Source: Ananas comosus (Eukaryota > Streptophyta > Magnoliopsida > Poales > Bromeliaceae). From it: a stretch of DNA of 64,000 nt. The stretch covers positions 434,001 to 498,000 of the forward strand of contig NC_033641.1 of assembly GCF_001540865.1 (NCBI RefSeq), written 5' to 3'. The notes beneath the pieces are model-generated. The model was not told the origin of the DNA. It searched no databases and was given only the letters and a program-made list of their open reading frames with translations. The first letter of the stretch is position 1. Each line of letters begins with the position of its first letter. This document shows, one piece after another, positions 41,351 through 53,585 of the stretch. A program made the position numbers and the translations under genes.

Positions 41351-44300
41351 TTTACTGGCCTGTTGCTAGTCTCTTAAAAGGATATATAATTGATTCCAAA
41401 GTGATCATGATGACTCCCAATATTTTTTAGTTGTTGAATAAACCGGAGTATTAACTTTTTTCATGAAATATATTTAGCTAGAATTAACTTTTTTAATGAA
41501 GCCTTTCTTAGCCTGATTTGAATTTAACTTCAATCTGAGCAACTCTAAAATCCATACTGTCTAGGGCTGAAAAAGAAATTCATGATTTCAGTTGACTACA
41601 TAAAATGCCGCATCGAAAATGCAGAGAACAATGGAATGTACATGAGTTGCTGCTTAAATCGCAAGGACTAATGTACAAGATTGTGTAAGTATACACATTT
41701 CTTTGAATATCATTCAAGTTATAATCCAAAAAATTGGTTCCTAAGCTGAATTCTTTAAAATTAATTTCCTGAACCAATTAGCTAGTCCATGGCTATGGAG
41801 CATTCTACTTTGGAACCCCCTCAGAAAACTTAATTGTGTTATATTACATCAGGTCAAACCTCATATTCTATCTCCTAATGGTTGTATATTGGTAATTTTT
41901 TCTTGGTGTTTTTTTGACGATACAATTGTCTTCACATTGCCATAGTAATATGAGTTACTTCCAAATATTGTGGAAGTATCCACGCCCGTCTTTGATGACA
42001 ATTAAAGTCCAACTCCTGTTTTAGTACACTTAGTTTAGCAAGTACCAAGGACCTAAACTATTATTTTTGGAAACTCTTTTTTACTAATCGATATATAGAA
42101 GTCTTAATGGGTATCTAATTTACTTGAGATATTCATTTTATTTTTCATTAGCTTCATGACTATTACGAGTCGTATGCACCTTTTTGTGGATTAAACTCTA
42201 ATAGATTTCTTGATATGTTGTCAATTTGGATTACCTAGTTACTTGGAAATAGGACCAAACATACATGACTTTCTACGTCACCCTAAAGTTTTACAAAAGT
42301 TGGCAAGTCTATCTCTGCGTCCTTTGTGTGACTTTTAACATATAAAACATTCTTTTACCTACCATATTCTTAGTAAGCCAACTTGTTTTTCTTACGCTTA
42401 AAGCATATGTTTTCAAAATAACCTCAAATTAGACATTGAACTTTTCACGGTAGACTTGCCTTCAAAGTCTTTGTTTTTTTGTCTGTTAATTTAATGTCAT
42501 GCTTGTGTCAAATGTTTGCTAGAATGTCTTCTTCATAGGAAGAGAATCAATGCTGAGGTTGCAATAGTAATTGTTTTAGGTAACTAAATTGACTTGGCTG
42601 TTTCATTCAGGTTTGTTATCACTATCGCCAGTGGTTTGTGATTGACATAACCTGCTACTGGTAAAAGCAGATTTCTACTCAAGGAGCAGAAGAAAAGTGC
42701 TTCGCAAACAAAGCTCGAGCAGAGAAGGTTCAATTCGAAGCTTCTACATCTAGATTTGTCTGGAAGTTATTGAGAGGACTTTAAAGAAAGCTTCTAGAAT
42801 TCTTTGAATAACTCTGCTCAAATGGCACTTTAGCAAACAAGGCCTAGGTGCATATACTGTCTCGATAATTGACGAATATACATACTCTATAATAACCTCA
42901 CCATATTCCTTTTTTATGTCATAGGTAATTGGGAGAAAAGAGCTCGGGAGCGGCATCGAACTTAAATTTTCATCCGAGGAATGTATGGTGTATGGATTGG
43001 AATTCAGATCGACAGAGAGAGGAAAAGCAGGCAAAATTGCAACAATAACCTCTCTAATTGTCGCAGCCGCCGACCCTGCATATTACTGTGCCTCAAAATC
43101 AGTCCAAAAATTCTAGGATTATTGTCAAATTCAAGCAAGATAACTTCATGAGAATGATGTAAACACGAAATTGACCTAGGAGTTCGAAGTATTAACCGTG
43201 TTTACCTGAGTGATCAGCATGCACTTCATCTTATTTTTCATCTGTAGTTCCTCGGAATTGTGACAGTGAAAGCTATATTGCAGTGTTACTTCAAACTTAC
43301 TGATGAATGAATCATTACTTGCCATAGCATAATTTATCCTTTTATTTCTGAAGTTTTAATCTATTTGAGTATGTATATATGTGTGTTATACTGTAAATTT
43401 ACTGTTGTTAAATGATGTAATATTTACTCACTCCTACCAAAAATTGGGGAAAGCTCTGTTAAAACTTGAGCTTTAATTGTCTCAAATTTGAACTAATGGA
43501 GCCCAAAATATTTGAGTTGGGCTTGATGATCAACTTGGGCTCGAATAGCAATTACTATAGGCGCATATATAATAGCATTATACAAATCCAACCATCTATA
43601 TCTTATATATATGAATAAAAGTATTCTTACCAATTTTACTAACAGCTGTAGATACGTCATGGTATATATATATGCATGTAATTAATTGATACCTTTTGAA
43701 GTCCGCGACATATAAATTTATAAATTTCTTTGGTTAAGTTCATTGGGTTGAGTCAAAGAGACTTGGTATACTCCAATGTGTTTGTAATAGAATGAATTGA
43801 AACAACTTGGGAGCTTAATTTGAGAATTTTTAGATCATTTAATGGAGAGTAAAGCAACCTCCCCACAATCAAGTGGACCATCTCATATTTGCTTCTACAT
43901 TTCCAAGCAACTTAGTGCTTTGTATGGTCTAACATTTAACTTTCCTTGATGTGCTATTCGAGCAGTGTTACTTGAAGAAACATTAATAATTTTTTCAAAC
44001 TATATGCTTTTAATATCTTATTATTGTGACATAAAAACTTTAAGTAATAGTACATACTACACGGCAAAACTTTTATTAAACAACACTACACAAGCTTATC
44101 TCTTGTTCCAAAGAGGTTGTAAAAGCCAGAAGTTTATTTTAGCTTTCAATTCATTCTAAAATTCTAGCTAAGTTTCTGTTCTTCAAACACCTATCTGTTG
44201 TTCTAAAATTTTGTATGTTTATTGTTAAATATATACGTACCCATCTGCTGCTATTTCGAAACATATCTATTATTTTAAATTTTCCGTTTTTATTTGTCAA

Positions 44301-44630
44301 ACATGATATTCCATATCTCTCTCTCTCTCTAAAAATAAAAAGAAATATTAAAAATGGTGACTTGTTTCTTAGGTTATAAAATGTCCTTAGGACCATAATG
44401 AAATGGCTTTAGTGGAAGGGGATGGACACCTTTTTTGGGGGCATGTTGGCATGGCTTCTGACTAGTGGGCGGTGACGAAGGTGGTAGGAAGAAAGAAAAA
44501 AATGTCATCATTTCACCATTTTATTTATTTATTTCCAAAATAAAAAACTATAAAAAAAATACAAAAAAAGAAAACCCTAGAGAGAACATTCACATATATT
44601 ATATACTATTTAAATGAAAAGGTAAACCCC

Positions 44631-44633
<3 letters not shown>
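41351..44633. other. Gene-poor region
   Basis: AT-rich with no confirmed gene. It holds an unexplained minus-strand open frame (42750-43075) and AGCTTCTG-rich DNA at about 42660-42760 resembling short elements in the SCPL and CPL3 introns. Confidence 0.5.
42750..43075 (-). other. Unrecognised open frame with an acceptor-like start
   Basis: After TGCAG (minus strand, AG at 43077-43076) a 108-codon frame reads SAATIREVIVAILPAFPLSV, then a hydrophilic stretch (DENLSSMPLPSSFLP), and stops at 42750. There is no in-frame ATG until mid-frame. I do not recognise the family. It could be an internal exon or chance. Confidence 0.22.

Positions 44634-44680
<47 letters not shown>
44634..44680. repeat. 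(CT)n microsatellite
   Basis: About 23 CT units. Confidence 0.95.
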
Positions 44681-44683
<3 letters not shown>

Positions 44684-44847
44684 GGGATAGGGTTTCACTT
44701 TCTCCACCTCACACTTTTGCATTGTTTTGCATTGCATGTGTGATGTGTCCAACCCTAATAAGGTCTCAAATTTAAATGAGATAATAGTAATTGGCTTGTG
44801 ATAATTTAAAAATGAAAAAGGTTTCTCACGTCCATACTCCCCCCACA

Positions 44848-44865
44848 CCCCCCCCCCCCCCCCCC
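44848..44865. repeat. Poly-C run of 18
   Basis: Eighteen consecutive C preceded by CCCCCACAC-type sequence. Rare in this AT-rich setting. Confidence 0.9.
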
Positions 44866-45013
44866 ATATTTATATTATAACATGCATTCCCATGAAAAAA
44901 TACATTGGCTACATGCATGTCAGTACTTATATATTCATACATGTCAGCTATTGTACTATGCTTGTCTCTTTATATTTGTTGAACCATATATATATATATT
45001 ATATATGATATAG

Positions 45014-45561
45014 AGTCCGATTGCTGTACTATCGGTAGCACGGAGGCTTTCGTGCTACCAAGTTGTTTTCGATAATGCGGCTTCCAAATCGACGATTGGC
45101 TCCGTTAGACTTGATCTACACTATTGAAAGTATTTGGAAACTAAATTTCAGAATTTTTCAGCATCATTTGGCTAGTGATCAAAAGGTCTCAAAATTGACA
45201 ATTTTAATGGTAGATGTGATGCATTTATAAATTTAACAGTGTAAAACCATTCAAATCAGATAAAATTTTTATAGAAAATTCTTTTTACTATTTAGAGTAA
45301 GATCAGAACTTCTGATCTTAAATTCAAGTCTTGATCTGCTTTTAAATTCAAGTCTTCTATCATCATTTTTCATTAAATTTTTATTTTCAGCCGTTCATTT
45401 TAGACTATGCGTTTGATAGGTAAATGATACCGAAAAATTATGAAATTTAGTTTCCAAATACTTTCAATAGTGTAGATCAAGTCTAACGGAGCCGATCGTC
45501 GATTTGGAAGCCGCATCATCGAAAACAACTTGGTAGCATGGAGGCCTCCGTGCTACCGATA

Positions 45562-45563
<2 letters not shown>
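45014..45563. mobile_element. Long foldback element (TA-associated family), copy 7
   Basis: (TA)n precedes GTCCGATTGCTGTACTATCG and a long (TA)n follows CCGTGCTACCGATAGTA. Arms TAGACTTGATCTACACTATT and AGTGTAGATCAAGTCTAAC pair. Same hairpin subfamily (GGTAGCACGGAGG) as the 9001 copy. Confidence 0.88.
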
Positions 45564-45609
<46 letters not shown>

Positions 45610-46460
45610 CCACACATTGATAGCTGAATAAATAAATAAGAACATAAATGAGTTAACTTTTGAGTCCATTTATTCCCCCCAAATGTTCCATGCTTTGTCT
45701 CTCTCTTTTCCCATGCTACAACTCATGCAACCATCATGCACTAAATTAACTTCATCATGGCTAAACCAAATTATACTTAGGGTGTACTACTCTATGCTTA
45801 TGTACTTTTAAAAGAGAGAAAGCATCTATCCCCAAGGTTAATTGCAAGGGTTTAGCCATCTACACGACTTGTAACCATCGATCGTACCATATCGTGTCGA
45901 CGAGATATTACCATAATACAACTCCCATACCCGCGACGCGTACGGTTCAAATCCTCTTCTCTTCAAACTTAGCAAGAATATTTACAGTAATAAAGTTCAA
46001 AAAAATTGAACTAGATAATAATAAGTACTTATAATATATTTTTATTAAAGAAAATTTTTTCATATCATATATCAATACATAGATTTTTTTTTTTGAACGT
46101 TACATATCAGTAAAATTGCAAGACATAATATGTATCGTATCGTACTGTGCTAATAAGTGCTCGACATGATTTCATGCCACGATCCTTAAATATATTCTTG
46201 GTTAATTGAAATTTATGTATGTAAACAAATTTGCACATATTAAATTAAGTATTCTATAACAGTTTACTTAATTATATATGCTGATGTGATAGGTACTTAT
46301 TAGCTCTTTTTGGTTCTTATAGTTAACATTCCACACATGAATTGCACCATACATTAATTATACCGTGTTAATAAGCATCTATATATATAACGTGTATGCA
46401 CATCTTTTGAGTTATACTCTTTTTACGTACGTAACTAGGGTTTTGTGTACTATAACTTAT

Positions 46461-46516
<56 letters not shown>

Positions 46517-46732
46517 ATCAATTCTAATTAAAGGGGTTATATATCAGTGAATCACTTTTAATTAATTGTATATGTTTATTATTAATTATTTGCACTGAGA
46601 AGTATGGTACGTACAATTAATTAACCCAATATGCCGGCTATACTTATACATGAGACAACTTAATTAATAATAAATAAATCCTAATTTAGATTATAACAAG
46701 ATCTATATTTTTAATGAGGTTATTAAGCAATN

Positions 46733-46798
<66 letters not shown>

Positions 46799-47949
46799 TT
46801 CTCATGTTTAATAAAATGATATCAAGTTAAAGAACCACACACTTTAACGAATAATCATATTAATTATTAATTTTACTCTCACTCTAAACGAGTATACCAA
46901 CATAAAATAGTACACTAGCTTTAAACAGTTTCTCTATTTTGTAAAAGTTATAGCTTATAATTAAGTATACTTAATGAAAAGAAAAAAAAAATCTAGTAAC
47001 ATTACTTTGTTTGGGAAGTTAAAATAAACTCATCATAATTTGTTTTGGTCAAAGTAAAAGTTCTAATTTAAAATTTCTTATGTGTATCCGAAATATAAAC
47101 CGTTATATGCAATATATCTATAACGTCTAAATACTTTATGCATGAATTTGATGATCGAGTTCTATTAATGGTTCATGCATGCATGAATCTATTTTTCATT
47201 TTCTTATTTTTAGTCTAAAAGCTGATATATATTTAAGCTGCATTTGGCTGAAATCTTATAAGTTCTTTCATTTTCTTCTTCAGAAAAAAAAAAGAAAAAA
47301 AAATCATATTACTTGTTTCAAATTCTCAACACTTCAAAAAGATGAACAAATATTTAAACTTCGAAAAAAAAAGTGTAGTGGTGTTGAGAATTTGATTGTA
47401 ATTTAAGTTTCTCACCATAAAGAGCAGGTTTTGTCTGAGTTTACTACCTACGATAAAAAGCGTGCTAACGAACTATATATATGTATATCTCACTTTAGGT
47501 TTACATTATATTATTATGCCTATCTTAAACCCGTCACCCAGGCGTCGTGCCAAATTTACTGGCCCAAAATATTTAAACTTAATTATTAAATACAGTTTAT
47601 CAATTTAGACTTATATATGTATCTGATAGTAACTATTTGATGTGAGATTATTTCTCAATGCAAAACCTATATATAATCCAAATATTTGAAAATTTTATTT
47701 AAATGAGATGTACCATTAGATTAAAATCTTATACATAATGAGCTCAATGGACCATTCTTCTCACAGAAAACTGTTCCCTGAGCCGGGTCCTGTGGACCAG
47801 CCCATGAAAAGGGCTTTTCCTAATATATATATATATATATATATATATTAATCGTAAAAATAATTTTTGGCGTGAGAAAATTTCATTTTTAAATGGAAAT
47901 AAGTGAAAGTATAGATAATTTTATTATTATTATTATTATTATTTTTAAA
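45564..47949. other. Gene-free, microsatellite-rich region
   Basis: Contains (TA)n at 45564-45602, (GA)26 at 46463-46514, (CT)n then (AT)n at 46733-46788 after a single N at 46732, and (TA)n near 47824-47848. No gene recognised. Confidence 0.65.
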
Positions 47950-48180
47950 AAAGATGATTCCATGTGACGTGGAAGGTGAGGCTTGCGAGTGACGTGGCGC
48001 ACCCGGTCCAGGGAAAATGGTCGTCAGGGTGGCGTACGTTTAGGCGCGCACATTCCCGACAAAGATGGGGCCCAGTAGGGCCCACAACCAGAGCACGCGT
48101 GCGGCTACCACACGAGGTTGCATGGGTGGTGGGCCCCACGTTTTTTTATATGGGCCACGTAGGGCCCACCAAACAAAATA
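47950..48180. other. GC-rich island with GGGCCCAC and CACGT words
   Basis: A 230-bp island of balanced to high GC in very AT-rich DNA. It contains TGACGTGG twice, GGGCCCA/GGGCCCAC at about 48068-48082, GTGGGCCCCACG near 48130 and GGGCCACGTAGGGCCCACC near 48152. These resemble site II and ABRE/G-box promoter words. No gene is visible beside it, so it may be a promoter-like relic or a repeat. Confidence 0.4.
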
Positions 48181-48284
48181 GTAAAAATAAAAAAATAAAA
48201 TAAAAACTCACGTAGAGAAACCATATTTTATATATATGGAGGTAAAAATATATAGAGACCCCTCCTACTTATTTTATATAGGTA

Positions 48285-48580
48285 AAAATATATAGTATAG
48301 ACGAATTTGAATCAGCTATCCAATATTTTAAAATTTTAATTTTACTGAGTCAACAGTATTTTGACTTTAAAATTTAAGCTGATTACTTATTTTAATAAAT
48401 TATAGCTACGAAATTTGCATGAAATATGCTGATTAAATTAATTTGTGAAGATAAACAACGCATTCAAAATTTATAGTCAAAATATCATGACCGACTCAAA
48501 TCAAATAAATTGAAAAGTTAGATAGTAAATTCAAAATTTTAAAATATTAGGTCACAATTTAGATAAAGTTAATTTGGTAT
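48285..48580. repeat. Family-C dispersed repeat, copy 5
   Basis: Contains ATTTTGACTTTAAAATTTAA, a TTTTAATAAATTATAGCTAC core and GACTCAAATCAAATAAATTG, matching the order of the other family-C copies. Confidence 0.65.
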
Positions 48581-50105
48581 GTTTTTCACTTATTTTATAT
48601 TGACTCACCAATTAAATTGTCTCCACAAGATCTGATCTAAAAACTTCTTAACAAAGCTACACTCCTCAACAACAAACCATTTTGAAAATACAACCCGAAA
48701 CTTTTGTATTTTGTAGTCAACGCTGTAAACTTTTTTTTTTTTTTTTACAATTTTATCAAATTCAATACCTATAGTTTTAATCACTTTGTGAGGAACAAAA
48801 CTAAGTAAATAAATTAACTGTTAATACCTATTTGAGTCACTAAGCTTATCAAAATATTTAACTTAAATAACTACAATTAATAATTCAAATAAAATTTAAA
48901 AGTTAAAGTAGTGTAAACAATATAATAAAAAAAGAATTCGAGTTGAGGTGTCTACATTTTCACCTTAAATTAAATATTATAAATCACTAACTTGTTTCCA
49001 TAACATCAACAGTTAATTTCTGTTACACCCATCTTTACTTTTTTTTTAATTTTTTATTGTAGTACTAATCCTTTCTCCTTTATCCTTATTAAATACTAAA
49101 TTATTTCCAAAACATGCATTCTTTTTTTTTTTACTGTTACAACATCATTGTTTTTCCTATATTTTTTTCAAAAAAATATTATTAGTATTGCATGAATTGT
49201 ACTACACTTATGTTAAAGCTTAGACCTTATTAAATAAGTTTCATGTTTCCAAAACATTACAGTTGATCTGTTACACTTGTCGTTGCTTTAATTTCTTTTT
49301 CCAATTAATAAAATTATTACTGCAGCATAGTTCTTTTGTTCCTGTTACAGTGATTATTTTTATATTTTAATTAAAAAAACTATTATTACGGTATGAGTAG
49401 TACTATTCTTTATCCTTAATCCTTATTAAATTAATTCACTTGTTTCCATAAAATTACTATTACGTGTGGTATGAGTAGAACTGTTCTTAATCCTTAGTTT
49501 CTATTAAATTAGTAGCTTCTTTCCAAACCATTGTAGTTGATCTGTTACATTCTTTTAATTAATATAATTATATTATTACTAAGTCATAAGTAGTACTATA
49601 TATACATCCTTAAAAACTAAATAATTAACATCCTTTAATTTATCCTTTTAGAGCTAGAGAATTATTGTTTGAGTAAAGCTGCTCAAAAGTATCAAAATAT
49701 GTTCGGTTAAATGCTATTTAGAACTTTACTTTGGAGTCACAATAAAAAATTCGAATTATTAATTAATTTTAGTTTCTTCAAGATAATAAAACTTTTGCTT
49801 TTGAGATTCAAAAGTCAATGATTTTCCTGTTAATTATTTTTAAGCAGTCGTGCACCACTAACCAAAATTAAATAGAAATTAATGTTCATGCATGTAACCA
49901 AATATTATATATGTGCCTATCACAATTCACATGGAAAACATAAATTACGTGATGTGAACGCCACAAAATATACGTACGTAATAGTACTTAATAAGGGTAT
50001 AAAATGCAATAATTAATACGTATAGCAGGTGTATTGATAGGTATGATTGCAACAAATAACTGAGGCATTAATCATAACATGTAGATCATAATATATACAT
50101 GTTGA

Positions 50106-50159
<54 letters not shown>

Positions 50160-50606
50160 TAAATATTTCAAGCATGGCATGGATTGGTTGACTTTTCTTT
50201 TGTTGAAGAGTCATTGGTTGACTATTTGATTGAAGCTATACATTACATGCTTTGTCTTGTCACTGTTAAATCCTCTCTCTCTCTCTCTCTCTTTCTCAAC
50301 ATGCCAATATTTAATTTTTTCATGCATGATGATAACAAACCAAATGTTACCAATAATAAATAAATTTGTCTACAATAAATTTGAGCTGATTCTGAAATAA
50401 AAAAGTGAATATATTATTATCACTTTTCTTTTGTTTATAAGTAACTATTATTACAAAAAGAGATGCATCATTACATGGAGAGGAGGAGAGATAGAAATAA
50501 AGCAACCAAACGAGTTGCTTTTTGGCCTACTTTTCGTGAGGATTTTAAAATGACCTGTGCATGCCCTTCTCTCCTCTCACAAACGTACGTATAGACGTAC
50601 TTTTTG
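48581..50606. other. No gene seen
   Basis: Very AT-rich. Repeated TTACA(C/T)T..CTTATTAAAT segments between about 49020 and 49560 suggest diverged internal repeats. (TA)n at about 50107-50156. Confidence 0.55.
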
Positions 50607-50607
50607 T

Positions 50608-50609
<2 letters not shown>

Positions 50610-50664
<55 letters not shown>

Positions 50665-50672
50665 TAATGTAA

Positions 50673-50706
<34 letters not shown>
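50610..50706. repeat. Compound (TTA)n / (GT)n microsatellite
   Basis: About 18 ATT units, a short unique link, then about 17 GT units. Confidence 0.95.
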
Positions 50707-50710
<4 letters not shown>

Positions 50711-50969
50711 ACACGATTATGGTTCCATGAGGTTAAAGGGAGAAGGATTCTTTTGGTGGTATTATATAAGATTGTTAATTATATGATGAATTAACTTAGC
50801 AAATATAATAGGAGAAATAATAGTCCTACAACAACCTTTTGGATGATGCTTTTTCAGTATTACTCTTAACTGATAAAATGGTATCAAGCACGAAGTTATT
50901 GTTATAATTCATATTTTGCGAACTAGATTTTCAGTACTGAGTCATTTATGAAAGTTTGTATACATTTAA

Positions 50970-50972
<3 letters not shown>

Positions 50973-51028
<56 letters not shown>
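50973..51028. repeat. (GA)28 microsatellite
   Basis: Perfect GA run of about 56 bp. Confidence 0.95.
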
Positions 51029-51036
<8 letters not shown>

Positions 51037-51144
51037 TATGGCATGGCCTGAGTTGTGGTCCACAAGATCATCCATGACAAATCATAGTCTCCAAATGGAC
51101 ATTTTACTTCTGGCTTCAAACATCTTATCATTTCTTTCTTTTTG

Positions 51145-51184
<40 letters not shown>

Positions 51185-51432
51185 GAGTTGGACTGGGCTA
51201 CTATTAGTAGCAAAATTCCATTGTTGCTACCAGTTTTTTAGCCTTTGAATCAACTCTTTTCATTATTTCTAACCATTGGATTAAATACTATAACCCAGTG
51301 GGGACCACTCAACCCTAGGGGAACCACTCAACTCTAACCGACTAATATTATCCTGACCCTATAATTTTTCATCCGAGGATTAAAAGCTTGATAGCAAAAA
51401 GAGCGTTTTACTATTAATAGTATTCCAGCCTA

Positions 51433-51438
<6 letters not shown>
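51185..51438. mobile_element. Short foldback element, copy 8
   Basis: Lies between two (TA)n tracts. Left GTTGGACTGGGCTACTATTA, right ACTATTAATAGTATTCCAGCC. It shares the ACCACTCAACCCTAGGGG core with the 8709 copy. Confidence 0.8.
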
Positions 51439-51468
<30 letters not shown>

Positions 51469-51471
<3 letters not shown>

Positions 51472-51697
51472 TTCGGTTATTATACTATTGATAGTACTAA
51501 GCGATTGATTCTATCTAGTTTTCAGCCGTTATATCTATTCTTTTGATCATTTTTACTCATTAGATCATACTATTCAACCAATCACTCGTTCAATCTTAGA
51601 AGACCACTATCATTCTAACAGCACTTCTCTTCATCTAATTAAAGGCTGAAAATTTAATAGCACAAGGTTTGGTACTATTAATAGTATAGTAACCTAA
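51469..51697. mobile_element. Short foldback element, copy 9
   Basis: Between (TA)n tracts. Left GTTCGGTTATTATACTATTG, right ACTATTAATAGTATAGTAACC, with internal TCATTTTTACTCATTAGATC. Confidence 0.8.
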
Positions 51698-51771
51698 TAT
51701 ATATATATAATATATATATATATATATAATTATATATATATTTAATATATATATAATATATATAATATATA

Positions 51772-52000
51772 TTAGGCTTAGGGCTACATACTCTTATGAA
51801 TATAGAGTCCTTTGTACTCATAATTCGGTAGTTGGATGAAGGAATATGTGATTATGATGATAGCGGTCCCGTTAGGATGATATGGTCCCCTAGGGTGAGT
51901 GTGTTGTTGGTTGAATAGTATGATCTAACGAATGGAAATGATCAAAGGGGAAGATCTAACGACCGTAAACTTATGAGTACAAAGTCCGTCAAGCTGGACT
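51772..52000. mobile_element. Short foldback element, copy 10
   Basis: Left TTAGGCTTAGGGCTACATAC then TCTTATGAATATAGAGTCC; right ACTTATGAGTACAAAGTCC. Flanked by irregular TA/ATATAATAT repeats. It gives an uninterrupted version of the site hit by the MITE at 53607. Confidence 0.78.
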
Positions 52001-52053
52001 ATATATTATATATATAATATATATAATATATATATATATATATATTATTATAT

Positions 52054-52590
52054 GCCGTGGCTATTTTACTATTATGAGTATTGGAGTTCTCGTACTCATA
52101 AGTTGTTTTCAATGATGGAGCTTCCGAATCGACGATCCACTCCGTTAAATATGATCAGAGTATTTGAAACTCTAGAAAGTAAATTTCGCAAATTTTCGAA
52201 ATCATTATAAAGTCCATCAAGCGGGCATAAATGAATAGTCAAAATCGAATGACGTCCTAAAAGAGGATGATCGACCCTTCAATTCAAGATCAGAGTTTAT
52301 GATTTTATCTAGGTAGTGAATAGAATTTTCTATCAAAAATTCAACAAATTTTGATTCTTTTACACCGTTAAACTAGCAAGTATCCATACCGGCCATTAAA
52401 AATTGTCAAATTTGTGAACTTTTGATCGTAAGGTAAATGATGTCGAAAATTATAAATTTAATTTTTAAAAGTTTTAAATGCTGTAAATAACGTTTAACGA
52501 TATGGATCGTCAATTCGGAAGCTCTATTATCGAAAACGATTTTATGAGTACGAGAGCGATCTACTCATAATAGATATAGTAGCCGGACCC
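52054..52590. mobile_element. Long foldback element, copy 11
   Basis: Left GCCGTGGCTATTTTACTATT, right TAGATATAGTAGCCGGACCC. The terminal hairpin class is TGAGTAC..GTACTCA. Nearly identical to copy 12 apart from small indels. Confidence 0.87.
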
Positions 52591-52630
52591 TATATATTAT
52601 ATATATTATTATATAATATATATATATATA

Positions 52631-52707
52631 TTAGAAGAGAGGGGAGAGCTGTGAGAAGGGAGAGCCCCGCGGTGATGAGGGAGAGAGCGGAGAGCTCGGG
52701 CGAGAAT
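52631..52707. other. Purine-rich GC insert between twin foldback elements
   Basis: GAGAGGGGAGAGCTGTGAG through CCCCGCGGTGATGAGG to GAGCTCGGGCGAGAAT. GC-rich and unlike either neighbour. It resembles the purine-rich segment at 53280-53580. Confidence 0.5.
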
Positions 52708-53243
52708 GCCGTGGCTATTATACTATTATGAGTATTGGAGTTCTCGTACTCATAAGTTGTTTTCAATGATGGAGCTTCCGAATCGACGATCCACTCCGTT
52801 AATATGATCTAGAGTATTTGAAACTTCTAGAAAGTAAATTTCGCAAATTTTCGAAATCATTATAAAGTCCATCAAGCCGGCATAAAATGAATAGTCAAAA
52901 TCGAATGACGTCCTAAAGAGGATGATCGAACCCTTCAATTCAAGATCAGAGTTATTGATTTTATCTAGGTAGTGAATAGAATTTTCTATCAAAAATTCAA
53001 CAAATTTTGATTCTTTTACACCGTTAAACTAGCAAGTATCCATACCGGCCATTAAAAATTGTCAAATTTGTGAACTTGATCGTAGGTAAATGATGTCGAA
53101 AAATTATAAAATTTAATTTTTAAAAGTTTTAAATGCTGTAAATAACGTTTAACGATATGGATCGTCAATCGGAAGCTCTATTATCGAAAACGATTTATGA
53201 GTACGAGAGCGATCGTACTCATAATAGTATAGTAGCCGGACCC
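52708..53243. mobile_element. Long foldback element, copy 12 (twin of copy 11)
   Basis: Same left GCCGTGGCTATTATACTATT, right TATAGTAGCCGGACCC and full body as copy 11 in direct orientation. Most differences are one- or two-base indels. Confidence 0.87.
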
Positions 53244-53279
53244 TATATTATATATATATATATATTTAATATATATATA

Positions 53280-53585
53280 GAGAGAGAGAGACGAGGAAGA
53301 ATGAGAGATCGACGATGAGAAAGAAGTAACTCAGACCAAGCCCAGCATCGACGATGAGAGAAGATCTATTTACCTTCTCGACTGGAGAAGAAATCGTGGG
53401 CCACACACAGAGCAGATCTGATGCAGAGACGACAACTCGGGAGAGACGGAGGAGAGGAGGATACATGGATCGAGAGATGAGAACGAGAAGCCGATGCTTA
53501 CCGGATCGGAGCCGGGGGGACGGAGGGAGCCGAGGGAGAGAATACGCTGGCAGGATGAGCACCGGAGATTGAGAGAGAGAGAGGG
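53280..53585 (-). other. Purine-rich gene-fragment-like segment
   Basis: About 300 bp of GA-rich, GC-balanced DNA between foldback elements. Read on the minus strand it is C/T-rich, with GATCCGGTAAGC and CGAGAAGGTAAATAG donor-like sites and modest open frames. This looks like a plant 5' leader or first exon carried into a transposon nest. No domain recognised. Confidence 0.4.

Noticed and set aside
47945..48203. Overlapping 64- and 79-codon frames in the GC island
   Set aside because: No domain, no start context or splice support. The GC content alone explains the lack of stops.
53266..53562. 98-codon minus-strand frame as a gene
   Set aside because: Starts and ends in simple repeats and has no recognised domain. 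Kept only as a gene-fragment-like segment.
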